Position numbers and translations under genes: made by a program. Below are positions 1 through 8,306 of a stretch of DNA of 64,000 bases, in pieces; the first letter of the stretch is position 1, and each line of letters begins with the position of its first letter. Origin of the DNA: Lachnospiraceae bacterium 10-1 (GTDB taxonomy: Bacteria; Bacillota; Clostridia; Lachnospirales; Lachnospiraceae); contig KE159799.1 in NCBI GenBank assembly GCA_000403495.2, forward strand, positions 722,782-786,781, read 5' to 3'. Below the pieces are notes generated by a model, which saw only the letters and a program-made list of their open reading frames with translations, had not been told where the DNA came from and did no database searches.

Positions 1-188
1 GCATTCTCGGCTTCTTCTGTTTCTGCTTCGCTATTTTCGATTTCTACAGGTGGCTCCCATACTTCTTCTGCCACCTTTTGCTTTTCTGTATGCTGTTTTC
101 CCCAACAGAACACTCCTGCTATCACTAAAAACAACAGCAGCAAAATCGGAAGTCCACATCTTCTAAGCAGCCATTTCACATCTTCCAT
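1..188 (-). CDS. Membrane-anchored protein, 3' part outside window
   Basis: Only the first 62 codons lie in the window; the reading frame is open to the left edge. After a short basic start (MEDVKWLLRRC) comes one hydrophobic segment at about residues 12-29, then a highly acidic stretch rich in E, so this looks like a single-pass protein with an extracytoplasmic acidic region. The start is well supported: GGAGG lies just upstream, and the ATG overlaps the TAA stop of the neighbouring lipoprotein gene as TAATG, which implies translational coupling. The family is not recognised. Confidence 0.65.
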   Translation of the reverse strand, partial: MEDVKWLLRRCGLPILLLLFLVIAGVFCWGKQHTEKQKVAEEVWEPPVEIENSEAETEEAEN

Positions 189-1423
189 TATTCGCCTCCG
201 TACAATTCTTCCCATTCTTCTAACGTCAACCGTGGCGTATGCCAAGTTTCTCTGTAGTTGTCTTCAGATGGTATAATTCGGTTAGATACATATTGTACTC
301 CTCCGTCCTCTAACGGGCGGACCACAACCTCATGAGCATATACCTTGGAATCACCTGCATAAGGGAATACTACATTAGCTGTAAGTGTAATTGTCCCATC
401 GCTGTTTTCTGTAAAACCGACTACCTCTGAATATGGATATTCCGGGTATTCTACTTCTTCGAAACCTCTCGGCTTATATTCATAAGTCGAATCCACCGAA
501 TCATAGACTGTTTTGGATTGTAGCGTTTCGCTATCGATATTGAAATATTTCATAATAACACTTTCAAATTCCTCTTTTGGAATCTGATAAACTGCACTGA
601 CTGATAAGTTGTCATCAGCAACATAAGGAACATACTGACCGTTTACTTTTGGATAGAGAATGTCATACATATCATAGAAATTCAAATCCCCGAAATCCTC
701 CTCACTCCAATCCACAATGAACATATTATTCCGTTCAAAGCTGATTGGGTTGAGATATTTCCGACTCAACTCCCTATATGTTTCATCCAATGGCTGTACC
801 CGTAATGCTGTATGCTCCTCTGCTCCACTCAATGTAAGAACATATAATTCTTCTGAAAACCAAACACCGGAAAACATCAGGTAACCTTCTTCTGTATAAT
901 TCCAATACTCCGCTTGATAACTTCCAGTAACCTCCCTATGCATATCTCCGTTTTCGTACTTGTAATAGCTTCTGACCACATCTACATTTCCGTCTTTTGT
1001 GTGCAAATCGTATTTTACAAAACCACCCAAATAACTGATTTCAAGAATCGTTATTTCTGCTTCTTCCTGTGCATCCACCTTTTCGCAGAATTCCACTACC
1101 TTCTCTGGTTTCGTCATGTTAATTTGATTTCTGCTGTCAACAGCCGGATATCCATTTTCTCCAAGGCAATTTACAATACTGCGAATCGTTTCCAAATCAG
1201 CTATCTTATTTTGTTCTGCTGCTTCTTTATAAAGATCCACACAGATTTCTATAATTTCTTCCGCATTCTCCTGAGAATTTTCTGTTGCCTCCTGAACCTC
1301 AATGAAGAGATCATCAACCTGTATTTCTTCCGGTGGTGTATCATTGCACCCCGAAATAGTACAACTCAAAAGTATTTGTATCATGCATAGTCTCATTCCT
1401 ATGCCTCTCCTTTTTTCTTTCAT
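188..1423 (-). CDS. Putative secreted lipoprotein, unknown function
   Basis: A lipoprotein of about 411 residues. The chosen ATG at 1423 has GGAGG seven bases upstream and begins MKEKRRGIGMRLCM, a basic n-region followed by a short hydrophobic stretch and a lipobox ending TISGC at about residue 26. A longer in-frame start at 1528 has no comparable ribosome binding site. The mature part is acidic and soluble-looking, with no recognised domain. The gene is coupled to the membrane protein gene downstream (TAATG overlap). It lies outside the left attachment site of the integrated element, so it is probably native chromosome that originally followed rlmD. Function is not inferred. Confidence 0.7.
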   Translation of the reverse strand: MKEKRRGIGMRLCMIQILLSCTISGCNDTPPEEIQVDDLFIEVQEATENSQENAEEIIEICVDLYKEAAEQNKIADLETIRSIVNCLGENGYPAVDSRNQINMTKPEKVVEFCEKVDAQEEAEITILEISYLGGFVKYDLHTKDGNVDVVRSYYKYENGDMHREVTGSYQAEYWNYTEEGYLMFSGVWFSEELYVLTLSGAEEHTALRVQPLDETYRELSRKYLNPISFERNNMFIVDWSEEDFGDLNFYDMYDILYPKVNGQYVPYVADDNLSVSAVYQIPKEEFESVIMKYFNIDSETLQSKTVYDSVDSTYEYKPRGFEEVEYPEYPYSEVVGFTENSDGTITLTANVVFPYAGDSKVYAHEVVVRPLEDGGVQYVSNRIIPSEDNYRETWHTPRLTLEEWEELYGGE

Positions 1424-1585
1424 ATAGACCTCCACTCTTTTTTCTAATATGGTAATATCCTGATTTTCAATGTACAGCATTTTAATTATTACATCTATAA
1501 GATTTTTGAACAAAAAAATCTTTTCCACAATACAATATACTCTCTTAAATATTACACCTGTAAGATTTATAAGTCAAGTTGTCTT

Positions 1586-1655
1586 TATATAAAAAGGCTT
1601 CTGCCAGAAGGTATCATACATTTTCGCAAAAGTAATACCTTTTAGCAAAAGCCTA
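1586..1655 (-). terminator. Long hairpin terminator, probably the native rlmD terminator
   Basis: On the minus strand a long imperfect stem runs from AGGCTTTTGC (ending at 1654) to its partner GCAGAAGCCT (starting near 1595), followed by TTTTTATAT. It lies downstream of the serine recombinase and just outside the attachment core. In the unoccupied chromosome it would have terminated rlmD. Confidence 0.7.
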
Positions 1656-1769
1656 TTATTCAGCAAGGTTTCAAACCACCCCACTGTTACAATATTCAAA
1701 TGGTTCATTCAAAAGACCAGAAAACACACGTCCATTATCTTTCTTTATTATCCCACAAACCGCAGAAAA

Positions 1770-3446
1770 TCAAGGTTTCCTCGAAAGCAGACAAACAGTC
1801 TCAACGTGTCTATCTTTATCCAAACTCAAATCCATCTTACTATCAATGATTGGCAGCTTAAATCCTATAGATTTCAGCCATTGTCCGTTAGCCTGCTCTT
1901 CCTCGTACACCTGAATCTCATCTATCAGGGCAGAAAGCAGATTTCTTTTGTCCGCCTCTTCCATTACCGCATATAGTTTATCAAAATAGATCAACACTTT
2001 ATATACATTATCGCCTGTCAGCTTTTCGGCTTCAATTGCCTTTTTCCTGTCCCGGCAGACCGCTATGCTTTTCTCCATATCGTCTATATTATCATACATC
2101 TTATCCAGTCTGTCCTGCAAGTCAGACAGCTTCCTGTCATAATGCCTGTCCTCAATATCCAGACTGTCTATCTGCCTTTCAAGGCTTCTTTTTGTGCCGA
2201 TGTACTGCCCTAACTGCTTCTGTAGATTTGAAATCTCTGTTTCGATTTCTGTGGTATCAACCTTCATATTGATCTTCTTCTGCATCATATCTGCAAATTT
2301 CGGGCTGCTTACAAGTTTGCTTATAACTTCCGCAACAGCATTATCCAGTTTTTCTTCCTGTAACTGCTTGTTAAAAGTGCATGAATGCCCCTGCAGCATC
2401 CTTCTATGCTTACACCCGTAATAAAAATAATCTTTATAGTGCTTTCCGTTCTTATTCTTAATCGACTTATTCCCATACATTCCAGAACCGCATATAGGGC
2501 AGCGTAACAGACCGGATAAAAGGTGTATCTTTTCATCCTTCCCCTTGTTTACATGCTCATATTTCTTAGCCTGTGCCTTTCTTTTTTCCTGTGCCGCCTC
2601 CCACAAATTCATATCAATGATTGCTTCATGGATACCGTCGCATAGCATATAATCATCCTGTTTTACAAGATGGTATTCATCTCTTGTCCCTACTTTCTTC
2701 TCCCTTTTCCTGCGCCCGAAAGCAATCTTTCCGCAGTATACCGGATTGTCCAGTATCGTCCTAATCAGATGTGCATCAAACATGGTATTGCTTCCGTTCT
2801 GCCTTGCTATCTTCTTTATTCCCTGCTGTGCCAGATACTTGGCGACACCATTGGAACCCAGCTCGGTATTTACATATTTATCATAGATAATTCTGACAGC
2901 CTCTGCTTCCTGTTCTTCGATTACCAGCTTTCCACTGACCAGCTTATACCCGTAAGGGGCAAAACCGCCATTCCACTTTCCCTCCCTTGCTTTCTGCTTC
3001 CGCCCTTCCATTGTCTGAACAAGGATATTCTCCCTCTCAATCTCTGCAACAGCAGACAGTACGGAGATCATCAGCTTGCCGGAATCTTTTGAACTGTCAA
3101 TACCATCTTCAACGCATATCAGATTCACACCAAAATCCTGCATAAGCTGTAATGAATTCAATACATCAGCGGCATTTCTGCCGAATCTGGACAGTTTGAA
3201 TACCAGAACATAAGAGACACCGTCCTTACCTGTTTCTATATCCTCCAGCATTCTTTTAAATTCTGCCCTTCCTGTGATTGACTTGCCGGATTTGCCTGCA
3301 TCTTCATACTCTCCTGCGATTTCATATTCAAACGCATCTGCGTATTTTCTTATCTTCTCTTTCTGTGCATCAAGAGAATATCCGTCTGCCTGCATGGAAG
3401 TTGACACCCTTGTGTACATATAGGCTTTTACTTTTTTCTTGACCAT
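1770..3446 (-). CDS. Large serine recombinase (element integrase)
   Basis: A 558-residue site-specific recombinase. The N-terminal resolvase domain (about 1-150) has the catalytic serine at residue 15 in YTRVSTSMQ, followed by KLSRFGRNAADVL and SAVAEIERENI. Next come the recombinase domain (about 160-290, starting GGFAPYGYK), a zinc ribbon (CPICGSGMYGN and later GCKH...GHSC) and a long coiled coil (about 395-470), as in TnpX/ICE-type integrases. The last residues HVETVCLLSRKP are encoded across the attachment core, so they are displaced rlmD codons. The ribosome binding site (AAAGGGAG) is intact, but an IS256-family element sits directly upstream, between it and the likely promoter. Expression is therefore probably reduced or IS-driven (inference). 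Confidence 0.93.
   Translation of the reverse strand: MVKKKVKAYMYTRVSTSMQADGYSLDAQKEKIRKYADAFEYEIAGEYEDAGKSGKSITGRAEFKRMLEDIETGKDGVSYVLVFKLSRFGRNAADVLNSLQLMQDFGVNLICVEDGIDSSKDSGKLMISVLSAVAEIERENILVQTMEGRKQKAREGKWNGGFAPYGYKLVSGKLVIEEQEAEAVRIIYDKYVNTELGSNGVAKYLAQQGIKKIARQNGSNTMFDAHLIRTILDNPVYCGKIAFGRRKREKKVGTRDEYHLVKQDDYMLCDGIHEAIIDMNLWEAAQEKRKAQAKKYEHVNKGKDEKIHLLSGLLRCPICGSGMYGNKSIKNKNGKHYKDYFYYGCKHRRMLQGHSCTFNKQLQEEKLDNAVAEVISKLVSSPKFADMMQKKINMKVDTTEIETEISNLQKQLGQYIGTKRSLERQIDSLDIEDRHYDRKLSDLQDRLDKMYDNIDDMEKSIAVCRDRKKAIEAEKLTGDNVYKVLIYFDKLYAVMEEADKRNLLSALIDEIQVYEEEQANGQWLKSIGFKLPIIDSKMDLSLDKDRHVETVCLLSRKP
1798..1804. other. Attachment core, recombinase side
   Basis: GTCTCAA, shared with 17776-17782. 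On the minus strand this is TTGAGAC within the final codons of the recombinase. Everything to its left up to the TGA at 1770 reads as the displaced rlmD 3' end (VCLLSRKP). Confidence 0.72.
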
Positions 3447-3460
3447 AAGCTATGCTCCCT

Positions 3461-3468
3461 TTTTGGTT
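3461..3468. repeat. 8-bp target site duplication, left copy
   Basis: TTTTGGTT directly precedes the IS left end and is repeated exactly at 4831-4838 after the right end. An 8-bp duplication fits the IS256 family (8-9 bp). Confidence 0.85.
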
Positions 3469-4830
3469 GATGACGTATAATAAGTTTCGCAAATTAATTG
3501 CATAAAAATAGACATGGTCTATAGCCGTTTGGTAGAATTAAGTCACCACAACAAAATTTGCCAAAGGAGGTATAGAACCATGTCTGATAACATTATACAA
3601 CTAAACGAGGACTTAATAAAGCACGATCTGAAAGACCTTGTCCGCTCCAGTGTGGAAGAGACTCTCAATACCCTGCTCGACAAAGAAGCGGATGAACTGG
3701 TCAACGCCCAGAAGTACGAACGTTCCAGTGGCCGTCAGGGTTACCGTTCCGGACATTATAAGAGAAATTTTCAGACCACAGCAGGGGAAGTGGAGTTAAA
3801 TGTCCCCAAGCTCAAAGGTGTCCCTTTTGAGACTGCCATCATCGAACGCTACCGCCGCAGGGAATCCTCTGTGGAAGAAGCCCTGATCGAGATGTATCTG
3901 GCAGGTGTCTCCGTACGCCGGGTAGAAGATATCACGGAAGCCCTTTGGGGGACCAAAGTATCTCCCGGCACGATCAGTAATCTCAACAAGAAAGCTTATG
4001 AACATATCGAGCAGTGGCGCAGCCGGCCACTGTCCGGTGACTATCCCTATGTCTATGTAGACGGTGTCTATCTCAAACGCAGCTGGGGCGGTGAGATCCG
4101 GAATGTTTCCATCCTTGTGGCCATTGGTGTAAACAGCGACGGATTCCGGGAGATCATCGGCGCAGCAGAAGGAATGAAAGAAGATAAAGAAAGCTGGCGT
4201 TCATTCTTTGTATGGCTTAAGGAGCGGGGACTTTCGGGAGTCAGACTGATCATCGGAGACAAAAACCTGGGTATGCTGGAGACCATTCCTGAGGTGTTCC
4301 CAGATGCCCGCTATCAGCGATGCACCGTTCATTTTTACCGGAACCTCTTCTCTGTTACGCCCCGCAATAAAATGAAGACAGTCGCTATGATGCTGAAAGC
4401 CATCCATGCCCAGGAGAGTAAGGAGGCCGCCCGTGAAAAAGCCCGCAGCGTATCAGACAAGCTCAAGGAGATGAAACTTTCCGCAGCAGCAAAGAAGCTG
4501 ACGGAAGGCATAGAGGAAACCCTTACCTATATGGACTTTCCTACCCAGCACTGGACGAGGATCAGGACCAACAATACCATAGAGCGGTTAAACCGTGAGA
4601 TCAAACGCCGGACAAAGGCGATTGGTGCGTTTCCGGATGGTCAGAGTGCTCTGATGCTGGTATGTGCCAGACTGCGCCATGTAGCCGGGACCCAATGGGG
4701 CACCCGTCGTTACATGAATATGGATCACCTCTCCAAACCGGAGGAGGAACTGCTGTCTGATATCATAGCCGGCTGACTATTGGCTGCCAAACGGTGGAAA
4801 TTAAATTTGCGAAAAAATCTTGACACTATC
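3469..4830 (+). mobile_element. IS256-family insertion sequence, complete
   Basis: The element is 1362 bp and bounded by the TTTTGGTT duplication. The two ends align over 22 bp as an imperfect inverted repeat: both start GAT, both have GT at positions 7-8, and both reach TTTCGC at the same distance, continuing AAATTAATT on the left and AAATTTAATT on the right. A second shared block, CCGTTTGG(T/C)AG, lies further in at both ends. It carries one intact transposase gene. It has inserted about 15 bp upstream of the recombinase ribosome binding site. The conserved ends and perfect duplication suggest a fairly recent insertion. Confidence 0.9.
3580..4776 (+). CDS. IS256-family DDE transposase
   Basis: A 398-residue mutator-type transposase. 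The start at 3580 has AAAGGAGG ten bases upstream; a longer in-frame ATG at 3514 overlaps the IS terminal region and lacks such a site. The DDE core is visible: the first aspartate in YVYVDGVYLKR, the second in IIGDKNLGML, followed by the family hallmark YQRCTVHFYRN, and the glutamate in NTIERLNREIKRR. The length is typical for IS256 relatives and no frameshift is seen, so the enzyme is probably active. Confidence 0.95.
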   Translation: MSDNIIQLNEDLIKHDLKDLVRSSVEETLNTLLDKEADELVNAQKYERSSGRQGYRSGHYKRNFQTTAGEVELNVPKLKGVPFETAIIERYRRRESSVEEALIEMYLAGVSVRRVEDITEALWGTKVSPGTISNLNKKAYEHIEQWRSRPLSGDYPYVYVDGVYLKRSWGGEIRNVSILVAIGVNSDGFREIIGAAEGMKEDKESWRSFFVWLKERGLSGVRLIIGDKNLGMLETIPEVFPDARYQRCTVHFYRNLFSVTPRNKMKTVAMMLKAIHAQESKEAAREKARSVSDKLKEMKLSAAAKKLTEGIEETLTYMDFPTQHWTRIRTNNTIERLNREIKRRTKAIGAFPDGQSALMLVCARLRHVAGTQWGTRRYMNMDHLSKPEEELLSDIIAG

Positions 4831-4838
4831 TTTTGGTT
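4831..4838. repeat. 8-bp target site duplication, right copy
   Basis: TTTTGGTT, identical to 3461-3468, immediately after the IS right end. Joining the two copies restores continuity between the recombinase ribosome binding site and the promoter-like sequence at 4866-4894. Confidence 0.85.
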
Positions 4839-4865
4839 TGGACATTGTATTTACGATATATTTAT

Positions 4866-4894
4866 ATTATACTGCTTTCTACTAATATGCACAA
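4866..4894 (-). promoter_or_regulatory. Probable original promoter of the serine recombinase
   Basis: On the minus strand TTGTGC (4889-4894), a 17-bp spacer and a perfect TATAAT (4866-4871) point towards the recombinase. Without the IS, the start codon would lie about 60 bp downstream of the -10 box. The IS now lies between them. Confidence 0.6.
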
Positions 4895-4926
4895 GAAAAA
4901 TATACGCAAAAACAAAGACCAGCGGC

Positions 4927-5061
4927 TTATTCAGTCGTTGGTCTCGGCGGATCTGGAAGACTTTCCAATTCAATTTTATCTCCATATTTTTCAATTAGAT
5001 AGGCTAACAGGTCTGCCAGTCTTTCCAGTTCTAAATCCACACTGTTGGTTTCCTTTCCCAT
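4927..5061 (-). CDS. Small acidic protein (44 aa) upstream of the recombinase
   Basis: A short open frame starting MGKETNSVDLELERLADLL and ending PDPPRPTTE. It is predicted helical in the first two thirds and has a proline-rich tail. It lies just upstream of the recombinase promoter in the same orientation. A small gene beside the integrase is common in such elements and can act as a directionality or regulatory factor, but nothing in the sequence proves that here. The ribosome binding site is weak (GGGTAG some distance upstream); a possible TATAAT lies about 50-60 bp before the start. Called on protein-like composition and position. Confidence 0.5.
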   Translation of the reverse strand: MGKETNSVDLELERLADLLAYLIEKYGDKIELESLPDPPRPTTE

Positions 5062-5166
5062 TGTTCTGATGCTGGGTTATTCTACCCTTAGTAAGTCTTA
5101 GATTATAAATTCACATCTTAAAAATTATATATAGCATACAGAATACGGGATAAGATTGTTAGGCAT

Positions 5167-5209
5167 AAAGATACCTATTTACACAAATTTTGCGTATCTT
5201 TGTAGGTAT
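5167..5209. repeat. Two overlapping inverted repeats in intergenic region
   Basis: AAAGATAC (5167-5174) pairs with GTATCTTT (5194-5201), and overlapping ATACCTA (5171-5177) pairs with TAGGTAT (5203-5209). The two foldings are mutually exclusive. The repeats sit between the wHTH remnant and the 44-aa gene. They may be an operator or a weak terminator of the minus-strand genes; there is no T-run. The rest of 5062-5284 is AT-rich without another gene. Confidence 0.4.
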
Positions 5210-5284
5210 TATGTTTTTTCGTTTATAAATTCCTTTCAACCAGTTAAAATATATAAGAAAATCCAGACAACTTACACAAAAAAT

Positions 5285-5551
5285 TTATTTAATAATCCAA
5301 CGCCCTTTCCTGCTTGAACCTTCATATACAAGCCGCTCTTCTTCTTTTAAATTTACAAGTGCCCTCTTAATTGTACTCATAGAACACCCCAGCTTCTCCG
5401 CCATTTCTTTCCGGCTGATGAGATTATTTTCTTTTATCAGTTCTATAATCTTTTCACTAATTTTATTTTGGGGTTCATCTCTATTCATGAAATCCGGATG
5501 GATTGGAATTTCCACAGTCACAGCCCGTCTGTCATCATCCGTAAAGAATCT
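5285..5551 (-). pseudogene. C-terminal remnant of an AlbA_2-type protein with winged helix
   Basis: The open part from a GTG at 5521 encodes 78 residues with a winged-helix motif (ISRKEMAEKLGCSMSTIKRA). The frame continues upstream as RFFTDDDRRAVTVEIPIHPDF until a TAG at 5552-5554, and no matching N-terminal domain precedes it. The segment TDDDR...IPIHPDF followed by a wHTH resembles the C-terminal end of AlbA_2/AAA_4 ATP-binding proteins. The wHTH is visibly related to that of the full-length AlbA_2 gene at 10558-11970. I read it as a truncated relic left beside the four-gene cassette. A short DNA-binding protein expressed from the GTG cannot be excluded. Confidence 0.6.
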
Positions 5552-5619
5552 CTAAGCAAATGCTACTACATTCATCCTCTGTTAATAATGCACCCACATC
5601 TATTCAATCTTCCAGCAAG

Positions 5620-6531
5620 CTATACCGAAAATCCCAATATTATATCGGAAGGAGCAACATCAACATAATTTTGACACTGATCGTTCCTATGTATATGTAT
5701 ACCTGATATCCCTTCTTTATTCAAGTATAAAACTACTAGTGACATTGCAAATATTAGAGGTTTAGGACCATCAGGCACAAAAGTAATACTTCCAATATTA
5801 GAATATTCTATCGCTATTTCACATAATTTTGAAAACATAAATGAAAAATCTTCAAAGTAGAAGGATAACTCACCTACTGCTTTTGATATTATTTGTTGAT
5901 TTAATTTATTTACATTTTCACCTCTTTCTGCATTTTCGCGATCATATGCATTACATGTAATATAAGAATCCGGATCTATTTCCGAAATAATTGCTTTTGT
6001 TCTTATAAAATCATAACTAAGACCAAATACATGCACTCTCCTTTCCTCAGTTCTTAATGACGGTTTTCCAATAACTGTATATGTATCTATCCCTGCTGTA
6101 GGATATGCGGTATAATCAATCGGATATTTTCCTACCACATACCAAAAATATGTCTTCCCTTTGTATTTATTCAATAATATCGGTAAATTATAATACCAAC
6201 TTCGTGGCATGGAAGAATAGTCAATATGTACTCTCAATTCACTGTTATCTTTTCTTTTTTTCTCCACAAAACTACATATTGTATTCTGAACAGATTGCCC
6301 TGAGTTATATGTAGATTCAATACAATTAACTTCGTTTCTCTTTAATTCATTTATTTTTTTCTTGTCACTATAGTCATCAAAAAAGAATACTAATATATTA
6401 TCGTTTTGCATCTTGCTTTTTATCTTATCAAATAAATATAATGATCTTTTTTCATAACCAAATGCACAAACAAAAATATCATTTTCTTGAATGATATTTT
6501 CCTTATATTTTTCATTTCTTATTTGCTTCAT
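5620..6531 (-). CDS. Unknown two-lobed Rossmann-like protein, last gene of the four-gene cassette
   Basis: 303 residues, no family recognised with confidence. Two alpha/beta lobes are suggested. Lobe 1 (about 17-150) has the strand-turn FVCAFGYEKRSLYLFDKI and a conserved-looking VHIDYSSMPRSWYYNLP. Lobe 2 (about 160-300) has VHVFGLSYDFIRTKA and ITFVPDGPKPLIFAMSL. The D/G-rich GPKP turn followed by a helix recalls ligand-binding loops of CARF/SAVED-like Rossmannoid sensors, but that is only a resemblance. The start overlaps the end of the ATPase gene by 20 bp, with GAGG nine bases before the ATG, so the two are translationally coupled. It is strongly AT-rich, like its operon. It may be the effector or sensor of the system (inference). 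Confidence 0.75.
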   Translation of the reverse strand: MKQIRNEKYKENIIQENDIFVCAFGYEKRSLYLFDKIKSKMQNDNILVFFFDDYSDKKKINELKRNEVNCIESTYNSGQSVQNTICSFVEKKRKDNSELRVHIDYSSMPRSWYYNLPILLNKYKGKTYFWYVVGKYPIDYTAYPTAGIDTYTVIGKPSLRTEERRVHVFGLSYDFIRTKAIISEIDPDSYITCNAYDRENAERGENVNKLNQQIISKAVGELSFYFEDFSFMFSKLCEIAIEYSNIGSITFVPDGPKPLIFAMSLVVLYLNKEGISGIHIHRNDQCQNYVDVAPSDIILGFSV

Positions 6532-8296
6532 CTCTCATTACCTCAAAAATAGTTAGTTGATTTGGATCAACATAATTTTTCTTTTTTATTTTTCCCTTTA
6601 CCGCATATGAATTGGTATTTATATCTTCTAATTCAGGAATAGAGATTGGAACATCGCCACGTATAGGCAGCCAATACTTTACTGCATATGCACATGATAG
6701 CATCAATTTAGACGATTTTGAAATCCCTCTACGCTTCGTTTCATCGTCTGTAATTACTCTAGAATATGCAATCGCAACTTTCAACCACTCATATGATCCA
6801 TCTGATACTGTAAAATTCAATCCACCTGTAACAAGGTTTATTCCATGCACCTTTTCATAAAGCTTCTCTGAGATGGCATTTAGTTTTTTATATGCCTCTG
6901 GACCATTTTTTTGCAGTGCTTTGGTAGATTCACAGATATCACAGGCAAATTTATATATTACATCATGCTGTGCTCTAGTTGTTAATTTAGTTTCCCTTGC
7001 TTTGTCAAATAAACTGCACATAATTTGTATAAACATTCGAGGATTCCCTTGGCTTACTTTTCTAATTGTTTTTACACCTGCAAACCATCCAGGTTTGTTA
7101 TTGCCTTTCTTAGCAATCTTATGTACCTCTCGCAAGAAAAATATCGGCGCATATTTGTCATAAACAGTTTTCCTCAAATTAGAATAATTAGGTGCATTTT
7201 CTCTTCTTTTTTCTGGAAAACTTTTTATTATTTCCTTTTCTATCACTTCATACGAAGCCCTATCATCCTTAACAATTTCCCTATAATAATCAATATAATC
7301 ATCGTTTCCGATTTTGCCAACAAAATCTTCTAAACCAATACAATTACTATCCTTTTCAAATCTACTATTTATTCTATGCCTGCATAATTTATCTGTTAAC
7401 CTAATAAAATCGTTGCTGCTATAATCCATATCAACTATTTTATAAGAAAAATCATTTCCATCTGAAACACTTATACCTTCTTCCAAAGTTGTCAAAGTTT
7501 TATGATAGAATGGCAAAGTTGCAACCTTTAATGCTATTCTATTAGAATCCGATCTAAATATGTTATTTATACATTTTTGGCATATTTCATTTAAAAACTC
7601 CGCTTCATCAATACATATGATCCATGTTGGCTCTGTTTTAAATTCCAAGATATGGCTTATACTATTTTTAACAGATAATAATGTAGAACATATTTGTCTA
7701 CGAAAAACTACTGGTATTGATGTTTCATTAAAATTTATCCAATCTATATTGTAGTACATTTTGTCAATTTTCTCTCTAAGATCTTCAAAATCGCATATTT
7801 CAGATTGATCATCTCCAAACCATATATTATTTAATTTTTTCACTAAAGATACTCTTTTTCGAGCTTTTTCAATTACATCATCCACTTCCTCTAACATTGA
7901 ATTTAATTCAACCATAACAGAATTCGCTAATAAGCAGTTGAACAATACTTGAAAAAGAAGTATTTGCATTTTCTCTGAATTAATCCCATTCAAGGGCGCA
8001 ACAAATTCCAAATGCATTGGAACATATAAGGCTATAAATTCTTTCTTTTTAACTAACTCTGCCGCACGACTATCTTCTACTGTCTTAATCATGGAATATC
8101 TCATCATTTTTAGCAAAAATGTTTTTCCACATCCTCTAGAACCCAGTAGAATCTCGTGTTGATCATTAAATAAAGTCCAAAATAAAGAAATCGGTAAAAA
8201 TTCACTGGTAACTTTTTCATCCGAAAAATTACGAGCCTGACTATCACTAAATGGATTCTGCCCAGTATATCCTTTTATTTTGTCTGAAAATGGCAT
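6512..8296 (-). CDS. ORC/CDC6-like AAA+ ATPase of the four-gene cassette
   Basis: 594 residues. An N-terminal NPFSDSQARNFSDEKV lead-in is followed by Walker A GSRGCGKT (residues 52-59), Walker B WIICIDEAEF (D230, E231) and a sensor-2-like RKVSQGNPRMFIQIM (GNPR at about 417-420). The C-terminal third is probably a helical or winged-helix region. The layout matches the ORC/CDC6-type P-loop ATPases seen in bacterial defence loci rather than transporters or helicases. It starts 10 bp after the phosphoesterase stop with AAGGAG before the ATG, and its end overlaps the next gene, so it is in the middle of a tight operon. Likely role: an ATP-dependent switch or loader that senses DNA and controls a partner (inference). 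Confidence 0.82.
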   Translation of the reverse strand: MPFSDKIKGYTGQNPFSDSQARNFSDEKVTSEFLPISLFWTLFNDQHEILLGSRGCGKTFLLKMMRYSMIKTVEDSRAAELVKKKEFIALYVPMHLEFVAPLNGINSEKMQILLFQVLFNCLLANSVMVELNSMLEEVDDVIEKARKRVSLVKKLNNIWFGDDQSEICDFEDLREKIDKMYYNIDWINFNETSIPVVFRRQICSTLLSVKNSISHILEFKTEPTWIICIDEAEFLNEICQKCINNIFRSDSNRIALKVATLPFYHKTLTTLEEGISVSDGNDFSYKIVDMDYSSNDFIRLTDKLCRHRINSRFEKDSNCIGLEDFVGKIGNDDYIDYYREIVKDDRASYEVIEKEIIKSFPEKRRENAPNYSNLRKTVYDKYAPIFFLREVHKIAKKGNNKPGWFAGVKTIRKVSQGNPRMFIQIMCSLFDKARETKLTTRAQHDVIYKFACDICESTKALQKNGPEAYKKLNAISEKLYEKVHGINLVTGGLNFTVSDGSYEWLKVAIAYSRVITDDETKRRGISKSSKLMLSCAYAVKYWLPIRGDVPISIPELEDINTNSYAVKGKIKKKNYVDPNQLTIFEVMRDEANKK

Positions 8297-8306
8297 AATT
8301 ATCTCC

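Noticed and set aside
914-1390. 158-residue open frame on the plus strand
   Set aside because: It lies entirely antisense to the lipoprotein gene, is cysteine- and phenylalanine-rich, and has no ribosome binding site.
5620-6531. Firm assignment as a CARF or SAVED sensor
   Set aside because: Only a loose resemblance of a GPKP turn was seen; no diagnostic motif supports it.
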